From NCBI RefSeq assembly GCF_000721175.1, contig NZ_JOEZ01000037.1, positions 1 through 64,000 of the forward strand: a stretch of 64,000 nucleotides of DNA. Direction: 5' to 3'. A model generated the notes under the pieces. It was given only the letters and a program-made list of their open reading frames with translations. It was not told where the DNA came from and searched no databases. The position numbers and the translations under genes are program-made. How positions within the stretch are numbered: the stretch's first letter is position 1; every line of letters begins with the position of its first letter. The DNA is from Streptomyces anulatus (GTDB lineage: Bacteria > Actinomycetota > Actinomycetes > Streptomycetales > Streptomycetaceae). Shown in pieces: positions 41,254-50,334 of this stretch.

Positions 41254-42198
41254 TCAGCCGTCGGCCCGCGGGCCGGACAGGTCCGTGGAGAACACCCGTT
41301 CGTCGTCCTGATGGCCTGTCACCCGGACCGTCACCGTATCCTCGGCCGTCCCCGGCACGACCACCGCCCCGATCCAGCACGGACTGCCGAACTCCGCGTA
41401 CCGGTGGAATCGGGTGCTCGCCTCCACCGGAACGACTCCGCCGGGCCCCGCGGCCAGGCAGGCCGCCTGGCGGGCCGCCTCCAGCAGCAGCATGCCCGGG
41501 ACATGGTCGTTGGGGCGCTGGAACAGCGTCGGATGCCGGGTGTCCACGCGCAGTTCCCACAGATCGTCCCGGCCGGTCTCCGACAGCACCACGTCCTCGG
41601 CCCTGCTCCGGCCGGCCCGGGCGGCGGAGACAGGCGCCACCTCCGGTATCGATATCCCCTCGGCGGGGGCGTCGCCGCGCATCCGCCGGTACACCTTGGG
41701 GTTCGTGAAGCGGGTCGCGCCGGTCCCCGTCGCCGCCAACTCCCCGCCGCGGTAGACGGCCCAGCCCACACGCCCCTGCACGGGCAGTCCGCCCCGCCAC
41801 TTCAGGTCGGAGCAGAACACCTCCACGTCGAGCTCGGTGGGGACGCCGCCGACTCCCAGGTGCTCCTGGTGGCACACGTAGTCCAGGTCCGCCATCAGGA
41901 AGTGGTAGCCGAGCGGGACGCCGTACCCGGCATGGAAGGAGAGCATGGCCGCCTGCCGCATCGCTTCCGCGACCAGCAGCGGGTCGTGCAGGTCGCCGCT
42001 CACCGGGGCGAAGAACGGATGATCGTGCGGCAGGACCGCCGCGACCGAGAACCGATCGTGCGCCAGGCGTACCCAGTTACGCGGAAAAGCGTCCTCCGGC
42101 CTGGTCCGGTGCACCATGTCGATCCCTACGGAATGCACCACCTCGGCCTCCGAATCCATAGCCGGCACCGGATCGATCAAGACTGCTGCTTCGGGCAT
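41254..42198 (-). CDS. afsA: AfsA/ScbA-type gamma-butyrolactone synthase
   Basis: 314 residues from the ATG at 42198 behind GGGGGGAG. Two A-factor biosynthesis hotdog repeats: first DRFSVAAVLPHDHPFFAPVS through AMRQAAMLSFHAGYGVP (about 45-105), second TLFQRPNDHVPGMLLLEAAR through AACLA (about 220-250). AfsA joins a beta-ketoacyl-ACP with dihydroxyacetone phosphate, the committed step to GBL signals. It is divergent from the scbR-like receptor with an ARE between them, the canonical autoregulatory layout. Confidence 0.95.
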   Translation of the reverse strand: MPEAAVLIDPVPAMDSEAEVVHSVGIDMVHRTRPEDAFPRNWVRLAHDRFSVAAVLPHDHPFFAPVSGDLHDPLLVAEAMRQAAMLSFHAGYGVPLGYHFLMADLDYVCHQEHLGVGGVPTELDVEVFCSDLKWRGGLPVQGRVGWAVYRGGELAATGTGATRFTNPKVYRRMRGDAPAEGISIPEVAPVSAARAGRSRAEDVVLSETGRDDLWELRVDTRHPTLFQRPNDHVPGMLLLEAARQAACLAAGPGGVVPVEASTRFHRYAEFGSPCWIGAVVVPGTAEDTVTVRVTGHQDDERVFSTDLSGPRADG

Positions 42199-42255
42199 AA
42201 CTCCCCCCAGGGGTCATGTGATGGCGAGCCGTTCCTGCGATGCACGCGCACTGAT

Positions 42256-42282
42256 AAGATACAGACTAAGCGGTTTTTTTTC
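42256..42282. promoter_or_regulatory. ARE operator between afsA and scbR
   Basis: AAGATACAGACTAAGCGGTT followed by a T run resembles ARE sites bound by ScbR homologues (AGATACNNACNNNNCGGTT). It lies 58 bases from afsA and 73 from scbR and overlaps the probable promoters. Confidence 0.75.
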
Positions 42283-42354
42283 TATCCCCGGCAGGGCCGT
42301 CCCCCCAGAGCGTCCCGGCCGTTTCCCGGGCCCTCGCCCAGCAAAGGAGACAGG

Positions 42355-42993
42355 ATGGCCAAGCAGGACCGGGCGATCCGCACCCGCCGGACAATCCTGA
42401 TGGCAGCGGCGCAGGCCTTCGAGAAATACGGCTACCAAGCCGCGACGATCACCGAAATACTCAAAAGCTCCGGCGTCACCAAAGGAGCTCTCTATTTCCA
42501 TTTCCCTTCCAAGGAAGATCTCGCGCTGGGTGTTCTCGATGCCCAGGAGCCGCCCCAGACCGTTCCGGACCAGACTCTCAAACTCCAGGAACTCATCGAC
42601 CTGGGAATGCTGTTCAGTCACCGTCTGCAGACCAGTCTCCTCACCCGGGCCGGTGTTCGCCTCTCCATGGACCAGCAGGCCCACGGCCTCGACCGCAGCG
42701 GTCCGTTCCTACGCTGGCAGGAAGCCACCCATCACCTCCTCACCCAGGCCAAACACCAGGGCGAACTGCTCCCCCACGTCAACCCCACCGAGACGGCGGA
42801 CCTGTACGTGGCCGCCTTCGCCGGCACCCAGGTGGTATCCCAGACTCTCACCGACTACCGGGACCTGCAGCGTCGCCACATCACGCTGCAGCAGCACATA
42901 CTCCCGAGCATCGCCACACCTTCCATCCTCACCGCCCTCGACCTGACACCGGAGCGCGCCGAGCGCCTCAGCCTCCTCCATCCGGTCGGCTGA
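42355..42993 (+). CDS. scbR: ScbR-type gamma-butyrolactone receptor
   Basis: 212 residues from the ATG at 42355 with AAAGGAGAC upstream. The helix-turn-helix ATITEILKSSGVTKGALYFH (about 29-48) and the receptor blocks DAQEPPQTVPDQTLKLQELI, ARAGVRLSM-like TRAGVRLSMDQQAHGLDRSG, and HITLQQHILPSIATPSILTA match S. coelicolor ScbR closely over the full length as recalled. The pocket Trp is probably the one in PFLRWQEATHH. It represses itself and afsA until the GBL binds. Its 3' end overlaps the AraC pseudogene by 26 bases. Confidence 0.95.
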   Translation: MAKQDRAIRTRRTILMAAAQAFEKYGYQAATITEILKSSGVTKGALYFHFPSKEDLALGVLDAQEPPQTVPDQTLKLQELIDLGMLFSHRLQTSLLTRAGVRLSMDQQAHGLDRSGPFLRWQEATHHLLTQAKHQGELLPHVNPTETADLYVAAFAGTQVVSQTLTDYRDLQRRHITLQQHILPSIATPSILTALDLTPERAERLSLLHPVG

Positions 42994-43760
42994 GCGTACT
43001 GGCGGCGCCGGTGGCCAGGGCGGCGCCGCGGAACGTACGCCGGTAGGCCAGCGGGGTGACCCCGATGGCGGCGTGCAGGTGCTGGCGCAACGACGCCCCG
43101 GTGGCGAAGCCGACCTGGCGGCGATCTCGTCCACCGCCAGGTCCGTGGACTCCAGGAGGTGCCGGGCCCGGTCGACCCGTTGCTGGATCAGCCATCGGCC
43201 GGGGCTGACGCCGACCTCCTCGTCGAAGCGGCGGGCGAAGGTGCGCGGGCTCATCCGGGCATGGTCGGCGAGGCCTGCCAGGCTCAGCGGTTCATGGAGG
43301 TTCCGCAGCGCCCGGTCGCGGGTCGCGGTCGTGCCGTTCGCCGCCGGGCCGGGTACCGGCTGCTCGATGTACTGCGCCTGTCCCCCGTCGCGCCACGGCG
43401 GTACGACGCAGAGCCGGGCGACCCGGTTGGCGACCTCACTGCCGTGGCCCTCGCGGACGAGGTGCAGGCAGACGTCGACGCCGGACGCGGTGCCGGCGGA
43501 GGTCAGGATGTCCCCGTCGTCGACGAAAGGACGTTCGGGTCCAGCCGCACCCGGGGGAGCCAGGACCGGAAGAGCTCCGCGAGCGCCCAGTGCGTGGTGG
43601 CCCGCCGGTCGTCCAGCAGGCCCGCTGCCGCCGGGACGACGGCGCCGGTGCAGATGGACACGGTGCGGGCGCCGGGACGTACGGCCGCGAGCGCGGCGAC
43701 GACCTTCTCCACCCGGATCGACCGCTCGGCGGCGCGCTGCGTGCCCATGTCGAGGCGGCC
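42968..43760 (-). pseudogene. GlxA-type AraC regulator, frameshifted and N-terminally truncated
   Basis: Minus strand pieces: EKVVAALAAVRPGARTVSIC and TTHWALAELFRSWLPRV (DJ-1/PfpI-like domain); after a shift near 43530, FVDDGDILTSAGTASGVDVC and PLSLAGLADHARMSPRTFAR; after another near 43100, GFATGASLRQHLHAAIGVTP, LAYRRTF. About 80-90 N-terminal residues are lacking. Two frameshifts rule out function. Confidence 0.82.
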
Positions 43761-43884
43761 TTCCCGTTGGCCGAGGCGGCCGACGGAACACGCGGTGGGC
43801 GAGACGGGCCGGGCCACCGGCAAGCTCGTCCTCGTGGTGTCGTGCCCCAGGCTCCCTGACGCGCACGGAACGGGCGCAGGGCGT

Positions 43885-44496
43885 TCAGGCGTCCAGCGCC
43901 AGTTTCGTGCCGAGGCCGATCATCATCACGGCGACCAGACCGTCCAGCACCCGCCAGGCGGAGGGCCGCGCCAGGACCCCGCTCAGCATCCGGGCGCCGT
44001 ACCCGAGCGCGACGAACCAGCACACGCTGGCGAGGATCGCGCCGAGGCCGAAGGTCCAGCGCAACGGGCCCCGGTCGGCGGCGACGGACCCGAGCAGGAA
44101 CACGGTGTCGAGGTACACGTGCGGGTTGAGCCAGGTCATCGCCAGGCAGGTCAGCACGACGCCCCGACGCGACGTCGCCGGGGCGTCCGCCGCGTGCAGG
44201 GCCGACGGGCGCAGGACGCGGCGTGCGGCGAGCAGGCCGTAGCCGATCAGGAACAGGCCGCCGAGCAGCCCCACCGCCGTCAGCGCCGACGGCCAGGCCA
44301 CGACGACCGCGCCGACCCCGGCGACCCCCAGCGCGATGAGCACCGCGTCGGACAGGGCGCAGATCCCGACCACGGCGAGCACTCCGTCGCGGCGGACGCC
44401 TTGGCGCAGCACCAGGGCGTTCTGGGCGCCGATGGCGACGATGAGAGAGAGGCCGGTGCCGAATCCGGCGGCCGCGGTGGTCAGGGCGTTCGTCAT
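43885..44496 (-). CDS. lysE: LysE/ArgO-family basic amino acid exporter
   Basis: 203 residues, six hydrophobic segments. The family start GFGTGLSLIVAIGAQNALVL and the segment LTCLAMTWLNPHVYLDTVFL (with the NPH and D motif) are diagnostic for LysE. It exports L-lysine and L-arginine across the cell membrane when peptides raise internal levels. It is divergent from a LysG-type activator, the same layout as in Corynebacterium. Confidence 0.94.
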   Translation of the reverse strand: MTNALTTAAAGFGTGLSLIVAIGAQNALVLRQGVRRDGVLAVVGICALSDAVLIALGVAGVGAVVVAWPSALTAVGLLGGLFLIGYGLLAARRVLRPSALHAADAPATSRRGVVLTCLAMTWLNPHVYLDTVFLLGSVAADRGPLRWTFGLGAILASVCWFVALGYGARMLSGVLARPSAWRVLDGLVAVMMIGLGTKLALDA

Positions 44497-44532
44497 ACGG
44501 CCGACGCTACGGAGCGGGACAACCTGATGTCC

Positions 44533-44560
44533 AGCTAAGGATTCTTACGTATCATTAGCT
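44533..44560. promoter_or_regulatory. LysR-type operator, AGCTAA/TTAGCT
   Basis: Inverted repeat AGCTAA (44533-44538) and TTAGCT (44555-44560) with 16 bases between, in the 67-base lysG-lysE gap. A TATCAT at 44549-44554 lies 9 bases before the lysG ATG, so that message may be leaderless. Confidence 0.55.
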
Positions 44561-44563
44561 GTC

Positions 44564-45532
44564 ATGATGCCCGAGCTTCCTCTCGATCAGGTACGGACGC
44601 TGCTGGCCGTGGTCGACGAGGGCACGTTCGACGCGGCGGCGAGCGCCCTGCGGCTGACGCCGTCGGCGGTCAGCCAGCGTGTGAAGGCACTGGAGCAGCG
44701 CACGGGCCGGGTGCTGCTGATGCGCACGAAGCCGGTGCGGCCCACCGAGTCCGGTGAGGTGGTGGTGCGCTTCGCCCGCCAGCTGGCCCGGCTGGAGCGT
44801 GACGCGCGGGCGGCGCTCGGGATGTCCGGGCCGGACGAACCGACACCCCTGTCGATCGCGGTGAACTCCGATTCGCTGGCGACCTGGTTCCTGCCGGCCT
44901 TGCGGCGCGTGCCGGAGGAGCTGGGCCTCTGCTACGAGCTGCGCCGGGAGGACCAGGACCATACGGCCGCTCTGTTGCGGGAGGGCCTGGTGATGGCGGC
45001 GGTGACCTCGTCGCCGGATGCCGTGACGGGCTGCTCGGTGCGCAGGCTGGGCCGGATGCGGTATCTGCCGGTGGCCAGTCCCGGTTTCGCCGACCGGTGG
45101 CTGGGGCGGCGGGAGGGCACCGCGTTGCGGGAGCTGATCGGCAACGCTCCGGTGGTCGGTTTCGACCGGCGCGACGATCTTCAGGACGCGTTCCTGCGCC
45201 GGCTGGGACCCGGGTCCCGGGCGAGTGCCCGGCGTCATCTGGTGCCCACGTCGGAGGGGTTCGTGAACGCCGTGGCGGCGGGCATGGGCTGGGGCATGGT
45301 GCCCGACGTCCAGGCGGAGCCGTTGCTGAGCGAGGGCCGGCTGGTTCGGCTCACCCCGGGCGGCGCACCGGACGAGGCCCCGGGCCGGACCGTCGACGTT
45401 CCGCTGTACTGGCAGCAGTGGAAGCTGGACTCACCGGCCCTGGCGGCCGTGGCCGAGGCGGTGGCGGCGGGGGCCGCCGAGGCGCTCGGCGACGCGGCGC
45501 CCCTCCCCCCGGCTCGCCGCACCGACGGGTGA
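44564..45532 (+). CDS. lysG: LysG/ArgP-type LysR regulator
   Basis: 322 residues from ATG-ATG at 44564. LysR helix-turn-helix: LLAVVDEGTFDAAASALRLT, PSAVSQRVKALEQRTGRVLL. The effector domain has TPLSIAVNSDSLATWFLPAL and VAAGMGWGMVPDVQAEPLL, as in ArgP/LysG/IciA proteins that sense Lys, Arg or His. It should activate lysE in the presence of basic amino acids. The C-terminal Ala-rich tail is slightly longer than usual. Confidence 0.93.
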   Translation: MMPELPLDQVRTLLAVVDEGTFDAAASALRLTPSAVSQRVKALEQRTGRVLLMRTKPVRPTESGEVVVRFARQLARLERDARAALGMSGPDEPTPLSIAVNSDSLATWFLPALRRVPEELGLCYELRREDQDHTAALLREGLVMAAVTSSPDAVTGCSVRRLGRMRYLPVASPGFADRWLGRREGTALRELIGNAPVVGFDRRDDLQDAFLRRLGPGSRASARRHLVPTSEGFVNAVAAGMGWGMVPDVQAEPLLSEGRLVRLTPGGAPDEAPGRTVDVPLYWQQWKLDSPALAAVAEAVAAGAAEALGDAAPLPPARRTDG

Positions 45533-45733
45533 TGGCCGCCACGTCCGCCCGAGGTCATGCACCTGCCCGGCCCCGGTCGGCGGCGACTTCCACCTCAGCG
45601 ATCGCGACGTGCTCGTCGACGTCGGCGGCCGGGCGCCGGCCTGCCGGGCCGCCTCGGGGCGGGTGCGCGGGACGCCTTAGGATGGCGGGTCTCCCACTGA
45701 CTTCCCTGACATGACATCGGAGGCGCCCTCCCC

Positions 45734-46408
45734 ATGCGTGTGCTGCTGGTGGAGGACGACGACGACCTGCGTGAGGTGATCGCGTCCGGGCTGCGGAACG
45801 GGGGCTTCGCCGTGGACTGCACGGCGGACTGGCCGGAGGCGGACGTGCTGCTGCACGTCACCGCGTACGACTGTGTGGTGTTGGACCGGATGGTGCCCTC
45901 CGGCGACACCCTCGCCCCGCTGGAGGGCCGGCGCCGGGCCGGCTGGTCCGTGCCCGTGCTGTGCCTCAGCGCCCTGGGCTCCCTGCCCGAGCGGTTGCGG
46001 GGGCTGGAGAGCGGGGCGGACGACTACCTGGCCAAGCCGTTCGCGATGCGCGAGCTGGTGCTGCGGGTCCGGGGCCTGAGCCGTCGGGCGTCGGCCCGGC
46101 TCCCCGCCTTCCTGAGCTGTGCGGACGTGGTCATGGACGTGGCGCGGTACGAGGTGCGGCGCGGCGGTGTGCTGCTGTCGCTGAGCCCGAAGGAGTACGG
46201 CGTGCTCCAGCAGCTCCTCGTCCACCGGGACGCCGTCGTCACCCGTACCGAACTGCTGGAGCACTGCTGGGACGAGATGGCCGACCCGGTCTCCAACGTG
46301 GTGGACGCCGTCGTCGCCGGCCTGCGCCGCAAGCTCGGCTCCCCCGGCCTGGTGCACACCGTGCGCGGTCTGGGGTTCCTGCTGTCGGCGGCGCCGGGGC
46401 CGTCCTGA
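45734..46408 (+). CDS. OmpR/PhoB-type response regulator
   Basis: 224 residues. Receiver: acidic pocket Asp8-Asp9 (LLVEDDDDLREV), phospho-acceptor Asp51 (VVLDRMVPSGD), Lys near 105 (DYLAKPFAM). Winged-helix output at about 125-220: VRRGGVLLSLSPKEYGVLQQ and NVVDAVVAGLRRKL, HTVRGLGFLL. Its TGA overlaps the ATG of the kinase by one base (TGATG), so the two are translationally coupled. Targets unknown; the secreted GH114 gene directly downstream is a candidate. Confidence 0.94.
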   Translation: MRVLLVEDDDDLREVIASGLRNGGFAVDCTADWPEADVLLHVTAYDCVVLDRMVPSGDTLAPLEGRRRAGWSVPVLCLSALGSLPERLRGLESGADDYLAKPFAMRELVLRVRGLSRRASARLPAFLSCADVVMDVARYEVRRGGVLLSLSPKEYGVLQQLLVHRDAVVTRTELLEHCWDEMADPVSNVVDAVVAGLRRKLGSPGLVHTVRGLGFLLSAAPGPS

Positions 46409-47745
46409 TGGCGAGGCCCGTACGGCGGCGCCGTTCCCCGGCCAGGAGGCGGCTGCACCGGCTCCGGTTGCGGCTGACCGCCGCGTACACCCTGATCACC
46501 GTCGTCGGGCTGGCCTGCCTGTCCTGGCTGGTGATCCGGACGGACGACCGGGCGCGGACGGACGCCGAGTACGACGAGATGCGCCGCCGGGCGTCCGTCG
46601 CGGCCTCACTCGTCTACTACGTGGACGACCGGATCCGTCTGGACGGGCTCGACGACGACGAGGCGACGTCGGGAACCCCGCAGGTCCTGGTGGTGGAGGG
46701 CCGGCCCGGTGGTGATCCGGTCACCGTGTTCCGGGGCCGTTCCGCGCAGTTCGCCGTGGGGGCCGGGACGGTCCGGGCGGTGGCCCGTTCGGCGATGGAC
46801 GAGGAGGGACCGGTGCGGGCCGAGGCGCGCGACCGTACGGGAGAGCCCGTGCATCTGCTGGCCGTGCCCTTCTACCACGACGCCACCGACGAGGTGGCGG
46901 GCGCGGCCGTCGCGGTCGGCGATCCGGAGCGCGGCGCGGCCGGGCACCGCGGTCTGGTCCTCTCCCTCGTCGTGGGGGCCGGTGCGCTGACGGCGCTGGC
47001 CGCGCTGACCGGGCATGTGCTCTCCGGGCGCAGCATGCGGCCGGCCTGGCAGGCGCTGGAGCAGCAGGAACGGCTGCTGGCCGACGCGGCGCACGAGTTG
47101 CGGACCCCGGTCGCGGTGATGCGCGGATCGGTGGAGGTGGCCGCCGGCACGCCGGGTGGTCTGGAGGCGCACCTGCCCCGGATCCGGCGGGCGGCGGACC
47201 GGATGGCCGACGTCGTGGAGAACCTGCTGACCCGGGGGCGGTTGGAGGCCGCCTTGGACGTCGTACGGGCGGAGCCGCTGCGCCTGGACCAGCTCGTCGA
47301 GGAGGTGTGCGTGGAGTTGCCGGAGAGCGGACACCGCCTGGAGTTGCGGCTGGAGGAGTCGGTGACCGTGGCGGACGCGGCCCTGGTGCGGGTCGCCGTG
47401 CGCAACCTGCTGGACAACGCCGTACGGCACGGCCGGACGCCCGACGTGCCGGACCGGGCCGATCTGCTGGTGACCGTGCGCGGGCCGGAGGTGTGGGTGG
47501 CCGACCGGGGTCCGGGAGTGGATCCGGCCCGGCTGCCGGAGCTGTCGGAGCGGTTCAGCTCGCCGGGTGGGGGAACGGGCATCGGTCTCTCGCTGGTACG
47601 GCGGGTCGCGCGGGCCCACCGGGGAACGCTCACCGTCCGGGACCGCCCCGGCGGCGGTGCGGAGTTCGTCCTGCGGCTCGCTCCCGCCCGGTCGCGGCGG
47701 GGCCTCCGGCGCGGCGCGGGGCGGAGCCTCACGATTCGCTCATGA
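46408..47745 (+). CDS. Sensor histidine kinase
   Basis: 445 residues from the ATG at 46408. Transmembrane helices at about 24-44 and 188-210 enclose a 140-residue extracytoplasmic domain without recognised fold. A short HAMP-like link leads to the HisKA motif with His229 (LLADAAHELRTPVAVMRGSV). ATPase: N box VAVRNLLDNAVRHG near 332, G1 VADRGPGVDP near 367, G2 GGGTGIGLSLVRRVARAHRG near 388. Forms a two-component pair with the preceding regulator. The signal is unknown. Confidence 0.93.
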   Translation: MARPVRRRRSPARRRLHRLRLRLTAAYTLITVVGLACLSWLVIRTDDRARTDAEYDEMRRRASVAASLVYYVDDRIRLDGLDDDEATSGTPQVLVVEGRPGGDPVTVFRGRSAQFAVGAGTVRAVARSAMDEEGPVRAEARDRTGEPVHLLAVPFYHDATDEVAGAAVAVGDPERGAAGHRGLVLSLVVGAGALTALAALTGHVLSGRSMRPAWQALEQQERLLADAAHELRTPVAVMRGSVEVAAGTPGGLEAHLPRIRRAADRMADVVENLLTRGRLEAALDVVRAEPLRLDQLVEEVCVELPESGHRLELRLEESVTVADAALVRVAVRNLLDNAVRHGRTPDVPDRADLLVTVRGPEVWVADRGPGVDPARLPELSERFSSPGGGTGIGLSLVRRVARAHRGTLTVRDRPGGGAEFVLRLAPARSRRGLRRGAGRSLTIRS

Positions 47746-47799
47746 TCGGCCGTCCATGATGCGGGGGCAGGTTCCGAAGCCCACCCACGGGAGTCACGT

Positions 47800-48660
47800 A
47801 TGCCCCAGCACGCCGTCCCTCCGTTCCTCCGCCGCGGAAGCACGCTCGCCGGTCTGGCCGGCGGGGTCGCGGTCGCGACGGGAGCGGGACTGCTCCTGTC
47901 CCACGCCTTCGCCACGGGGTCCACGGCCGGGGCCGCGCCCGAGGTCGTGCCGCCTACGGCGAACGTGAGCTTCGACTACCAGATCGGCGGCGCGTACACC
48001 CCGCCCGCCGGGGTCCGGGCCGTCTCCCGCGACCGCGGTGACCGGCCGGCCGAGGGCCTGTACAACGTCTGTTACGTCAACGCCTTCCAGACCCAGCCCG
48101 ACGCATTGGACCGGTGGCAGAAGGACCATTCCGATCTGCTGCTGCGCGACGGCGACGGCGACCTGGTCGATGACGAGGCCTGGGGCGAGGTGTTGCTCGA
48201 CACCTCGACCGCAGGCAAGCGCGCCCGGCTGGCGGACATCGTCGGAGGCTGGATCGACGGGTGTGCGAAGTCCGGCTTCCAGGCGGTGGAGCCGGACAAC
48301 CTGGACTCCTTCGAGCGCTCCGACGGCCTGCTGACCCGGGCGCACAACGCGGCGTTCGCGAAGCTCCTGGCCGACCGTGCGCACACCGCCGGGCTGGCGA
48401 TCGGCCAGAAGAACACCACCGATCTGCTGGAGCGGCGGGAGGAGATCGGGTTCGATTTCGCCGTCGCCGAAGAGTGCGGCCGGTACGACGAGTGCGCCGA
48501 CTACGCCTCCGCGTACGGTGACAGGGTGTTCGTCGTCGAGTACACCGACGGCGACTTCGCGAAGGCGTGTTCGTCCGTAGGGGCGAAGGTCTCGGTGGTG
48601 CGCCGGGATCTCGACGTCCGGCCGGCCGGACGGCCGGGGTACGTGTTCCGCACCTGTTGA
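47800..48660 (+). CDS. Secreted GH114-like endo-alpha-1,4-polygalactosaminidase family protein
   Basis: 286 residues. N-terminal RR motif and hydrophobic stretch (FLRRGSTLAGLAGGVAVATG) followed by AGAAPEV suggest export, perhaps by Tat. The mature part shows the GH114/TM1410-like barrel: FDYQIGGAYTPPAG, LYNVCYVNAFQT, GGWIDGCAKSGFQAVEPDNL with the acidic DN pair, and EECGRYDECADYASAYGD. The family cleaves galactosamine polymers of biofilm or fungal matrices; here the substrate is not proven. It starts 54 bases after the kinase gene and could be its target. Confidence 0.85.
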   Translation: MPQHAVPPFLRRGSTLAGLAGGVAVATGAGLLLSHAFATGSTAGAAPEVVPPTANVSFDYQIGGAYTPPAGVRAVSRDRGDRPAEGLYNVCYVNAFQTQPDALDRWQKDHSDLLLRDGDGDLVDDEAWGEVLLDTSTAGKRARLADIVGGWIDGCAKSGFQAVEPDNLDSFERSDGLLTRAHNAAFAKLLADRAHTAGLAIGQKNTTDLLERREEIGFDFAVAEECGRYDECADYASAYGDRVFVVEYTDGDFAKACSSVGAKVSVVRRDLDVRPAGRPGYVFRTC

Positions 48661-48682
48661 GGGGCTTCGGCGCGGGCAGGCC

Positions 48683-49480
48683 TCAGGGGGCGTCCGGTGG
48701 GTGGGCGCAGACCGTGAAGATGCCGCCGTCGGGGTCCCTGATCACCGCTTCGGTTCCGTCGGCGGGCGAGTCCACGGGCGGTCCGGCCGTTCCGCCCGCC
48801 GCGCGTGCCGCCGCGGTGACCGCTTCCAGGTCCGCGACCTGGAAGCGGACGTGCCAGCGCGGGCGCAGCCGGGGGTCGGGGGACGACGCGTCCCCGCCTC
48901 CGCGCAGGGTGGCCACGGTGCGGCCGCCCTGCCGTACGACGACCGCGTCCTGCTGGTACGCGTAGCCGACCTCGCAGCCGCCGGGTTCCTCGTCGGCCCA
49001 CCCGAACACTCCGGCGTAGAAGATCGCGGCGTCGAAGGCGTGGCTGGTACGCAGTTCCAGGGAGGCCGGCACGTTGTCGCGGCCGAACGACCAGGGCGGG
49101 GTCCTGCCTTCCCAGAAGCCGAATCCGGCTCCTTCGCGGTCGGCGGCCATGACTCCCCGGCCGGGGCCCAGGCGGATCGGGCCGACGGCGATGGTGCCGC
49201 CCCGTTCACGGACCCGGGCCGCGGCGGTGTCGACGTCCGCGACGGCGAAGTACGGGGTCCAGGAGACGGTTGTCGGCAGACCGGGGGCGATCTGTCCGAT
49301 GCCGGCGACGGGCAGGGCGTCGACGTGGGCGACGGAGAAGCCCTCGCCGAGGGTGCCGGAGCGGAAGGTCCACCCGAGAACGGCACCGTAGAAGTCCTGG
49401 GTGGCCCGCAGGTCCCGGGTCATGAGGCTGACCCAGCACGGAATCCCGTGCACAGGGATGCTCTGCTCTGCCGCGGTCAT
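48683..49480 (-). CDS. Two-domain VOC (glyoxalase/bleomycin-resistance fold) protein
   Basis: 265 residues from the ATG at 49480 with GAGGAGACGG upstream; the longer reading from 49522 is not supported. Two VOC modules: 1-125 (IPCWVSLMTRDLRATQDFYG, SWTPYFAVADVDTAAARVRE) and 135-265 (ASLELRTSHAFDAAIFYAGV, HVRFQVADLEAVTAAARAAG, VIRDPDGGIFTVCAHP). Metal-ligand His and Glu positions are only partly kept, so it may bind rather than convert a ligand. Similar Streptomyces proteins are annotated as hydroxylase-like or resistance proteins. Stand-alone gene. Confidence 0.88.
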   Translation of the reverse strand: MTAAEQSIPVHGIPCWVSLMTRDLRATQDFYGAVLGWTFRSGTLGEGFSVAHVDALPVAGIGQIAPGLPTTVSWTPYFAVADVDTAAARVRERGGTIAVGPIRLGPGRGVMAADREGAGFGFWEGRTPPWSFGRDNVPASLELRTSHAFDAAIFYAGVFGWADEEPGGCEVGYAYQQDAVVVRQGGRTVATLRGGGDASSPDPRLRPRWHVRFQVADLEAVTAAARAAGGTAGPPVDSPADGTEAVIRDPDGGIFTVCAHPPDAP

Positions 49481-49714
49481 CGGGATCCGTCTCCTCGTCC
49501 CCGGTGGTGAGCCGCCGGACACGGGCGCCGGGCCGGCGGATAGGTCTTGTGGTCACCGGCCGTTCGCAGGCCGGTGCACTCCGTGGCGTCATACGTCCTC
49601 GGGAGCGGCACGCTCTCCATACCTACGCTGCCGGGGTCGCCGCCGCCACCCGGGCCGCGTCCCGGGACGGGACGCGGCCCGGTGGATGTCAGTGCCCGGT
49701 GGCAGACTGCCCGG

Positions 49715-50308
49715 ATGACCGCTTCGCAGCCGAAGGCCGACCTCCAGCGCTATCTGCAGTCGGCTCGTGACGCCCTGTTGTGGAAGCTCGAAGGGCTCTC
49801 GGAGTACGACGTCCGTCGCCCCATGACGCCGACCGGCACGAACCTTCTCGGGCTGGTCAAGCACGCCGCCGGGGTGGAGCTGGGCTATTTCGCCGAGACG
49901 TTCCGGCGGCCGTTCGGCGAGGCGCCGCCCGCCTACGGCGACGAGGCCGAGGCGAACCAGGACATGTGGGCGACGCCCGACGAGTCGCGGGAGGACATCC
50001 TCGCCCTCTACCGCCGGGTGGCGGAGCACGCGGACGCCACGATCGCCGAGCTGCCCCTCGACGCGGTCGGGCAGGTCCGGTGGTGGCCCGGCGAGCGGGG
50101 CCGGGTGACGCTGCACCAGATCCTGGTCCATGTGATCGCCGACCTCCAGCGTCATGCCGGGCACGCCGACATCGTCCGGGAGCTCGTCGACGGGACGGTC
50201 GGGCTGCGGTCCGGCACCTTCGGCATGCCGCCGGGCGACCGCGCCTGGTGGGAGGAGTACCGGCAGCGCCTGGAGCAGGCCGCTCGGGAGGCGGGGGCTG
50301 CGGGGTAG
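49715..50308 (+). CDS. DinB-family protein
   Basis: 197 residues from the ATG at 49715. The four-helix DinB bundle is indicated by LVKHAAGVELGYFAETFRRP (first metal His) and TLHQILVHVIADLQRHAGHA with HVIADLQRHAGH giving the other His ligands. Family members are metal-dependent thiol transferases (bacillithiol- or mycothiol-dependent) or of unknown function; in Streptomyces mycothiol would be the thiol. Stand-alone, convergent with the acyltransferase gene. Confidence 0.9.
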   Translation: MTASQPKADLQRYLQSARDALLWKLEGLSEYDVRRPMTPTGTNLLGLVKHAAGVELGYFAETFRRPFGEAPPAYGDEAEANQDMWATPDESREDILALYRRVAEHADATIAELPLDAVGQVRWWPGERGRVTLHQILVHVIADLQRHAGHADIVRELVDGTVGLRSGTFGMPPGDRAWWEEYRQRLEQAAREAGAAG

Positions 50309-50334
50309 CCGCTCCCCCGGGTCGCGCCGCCCGT

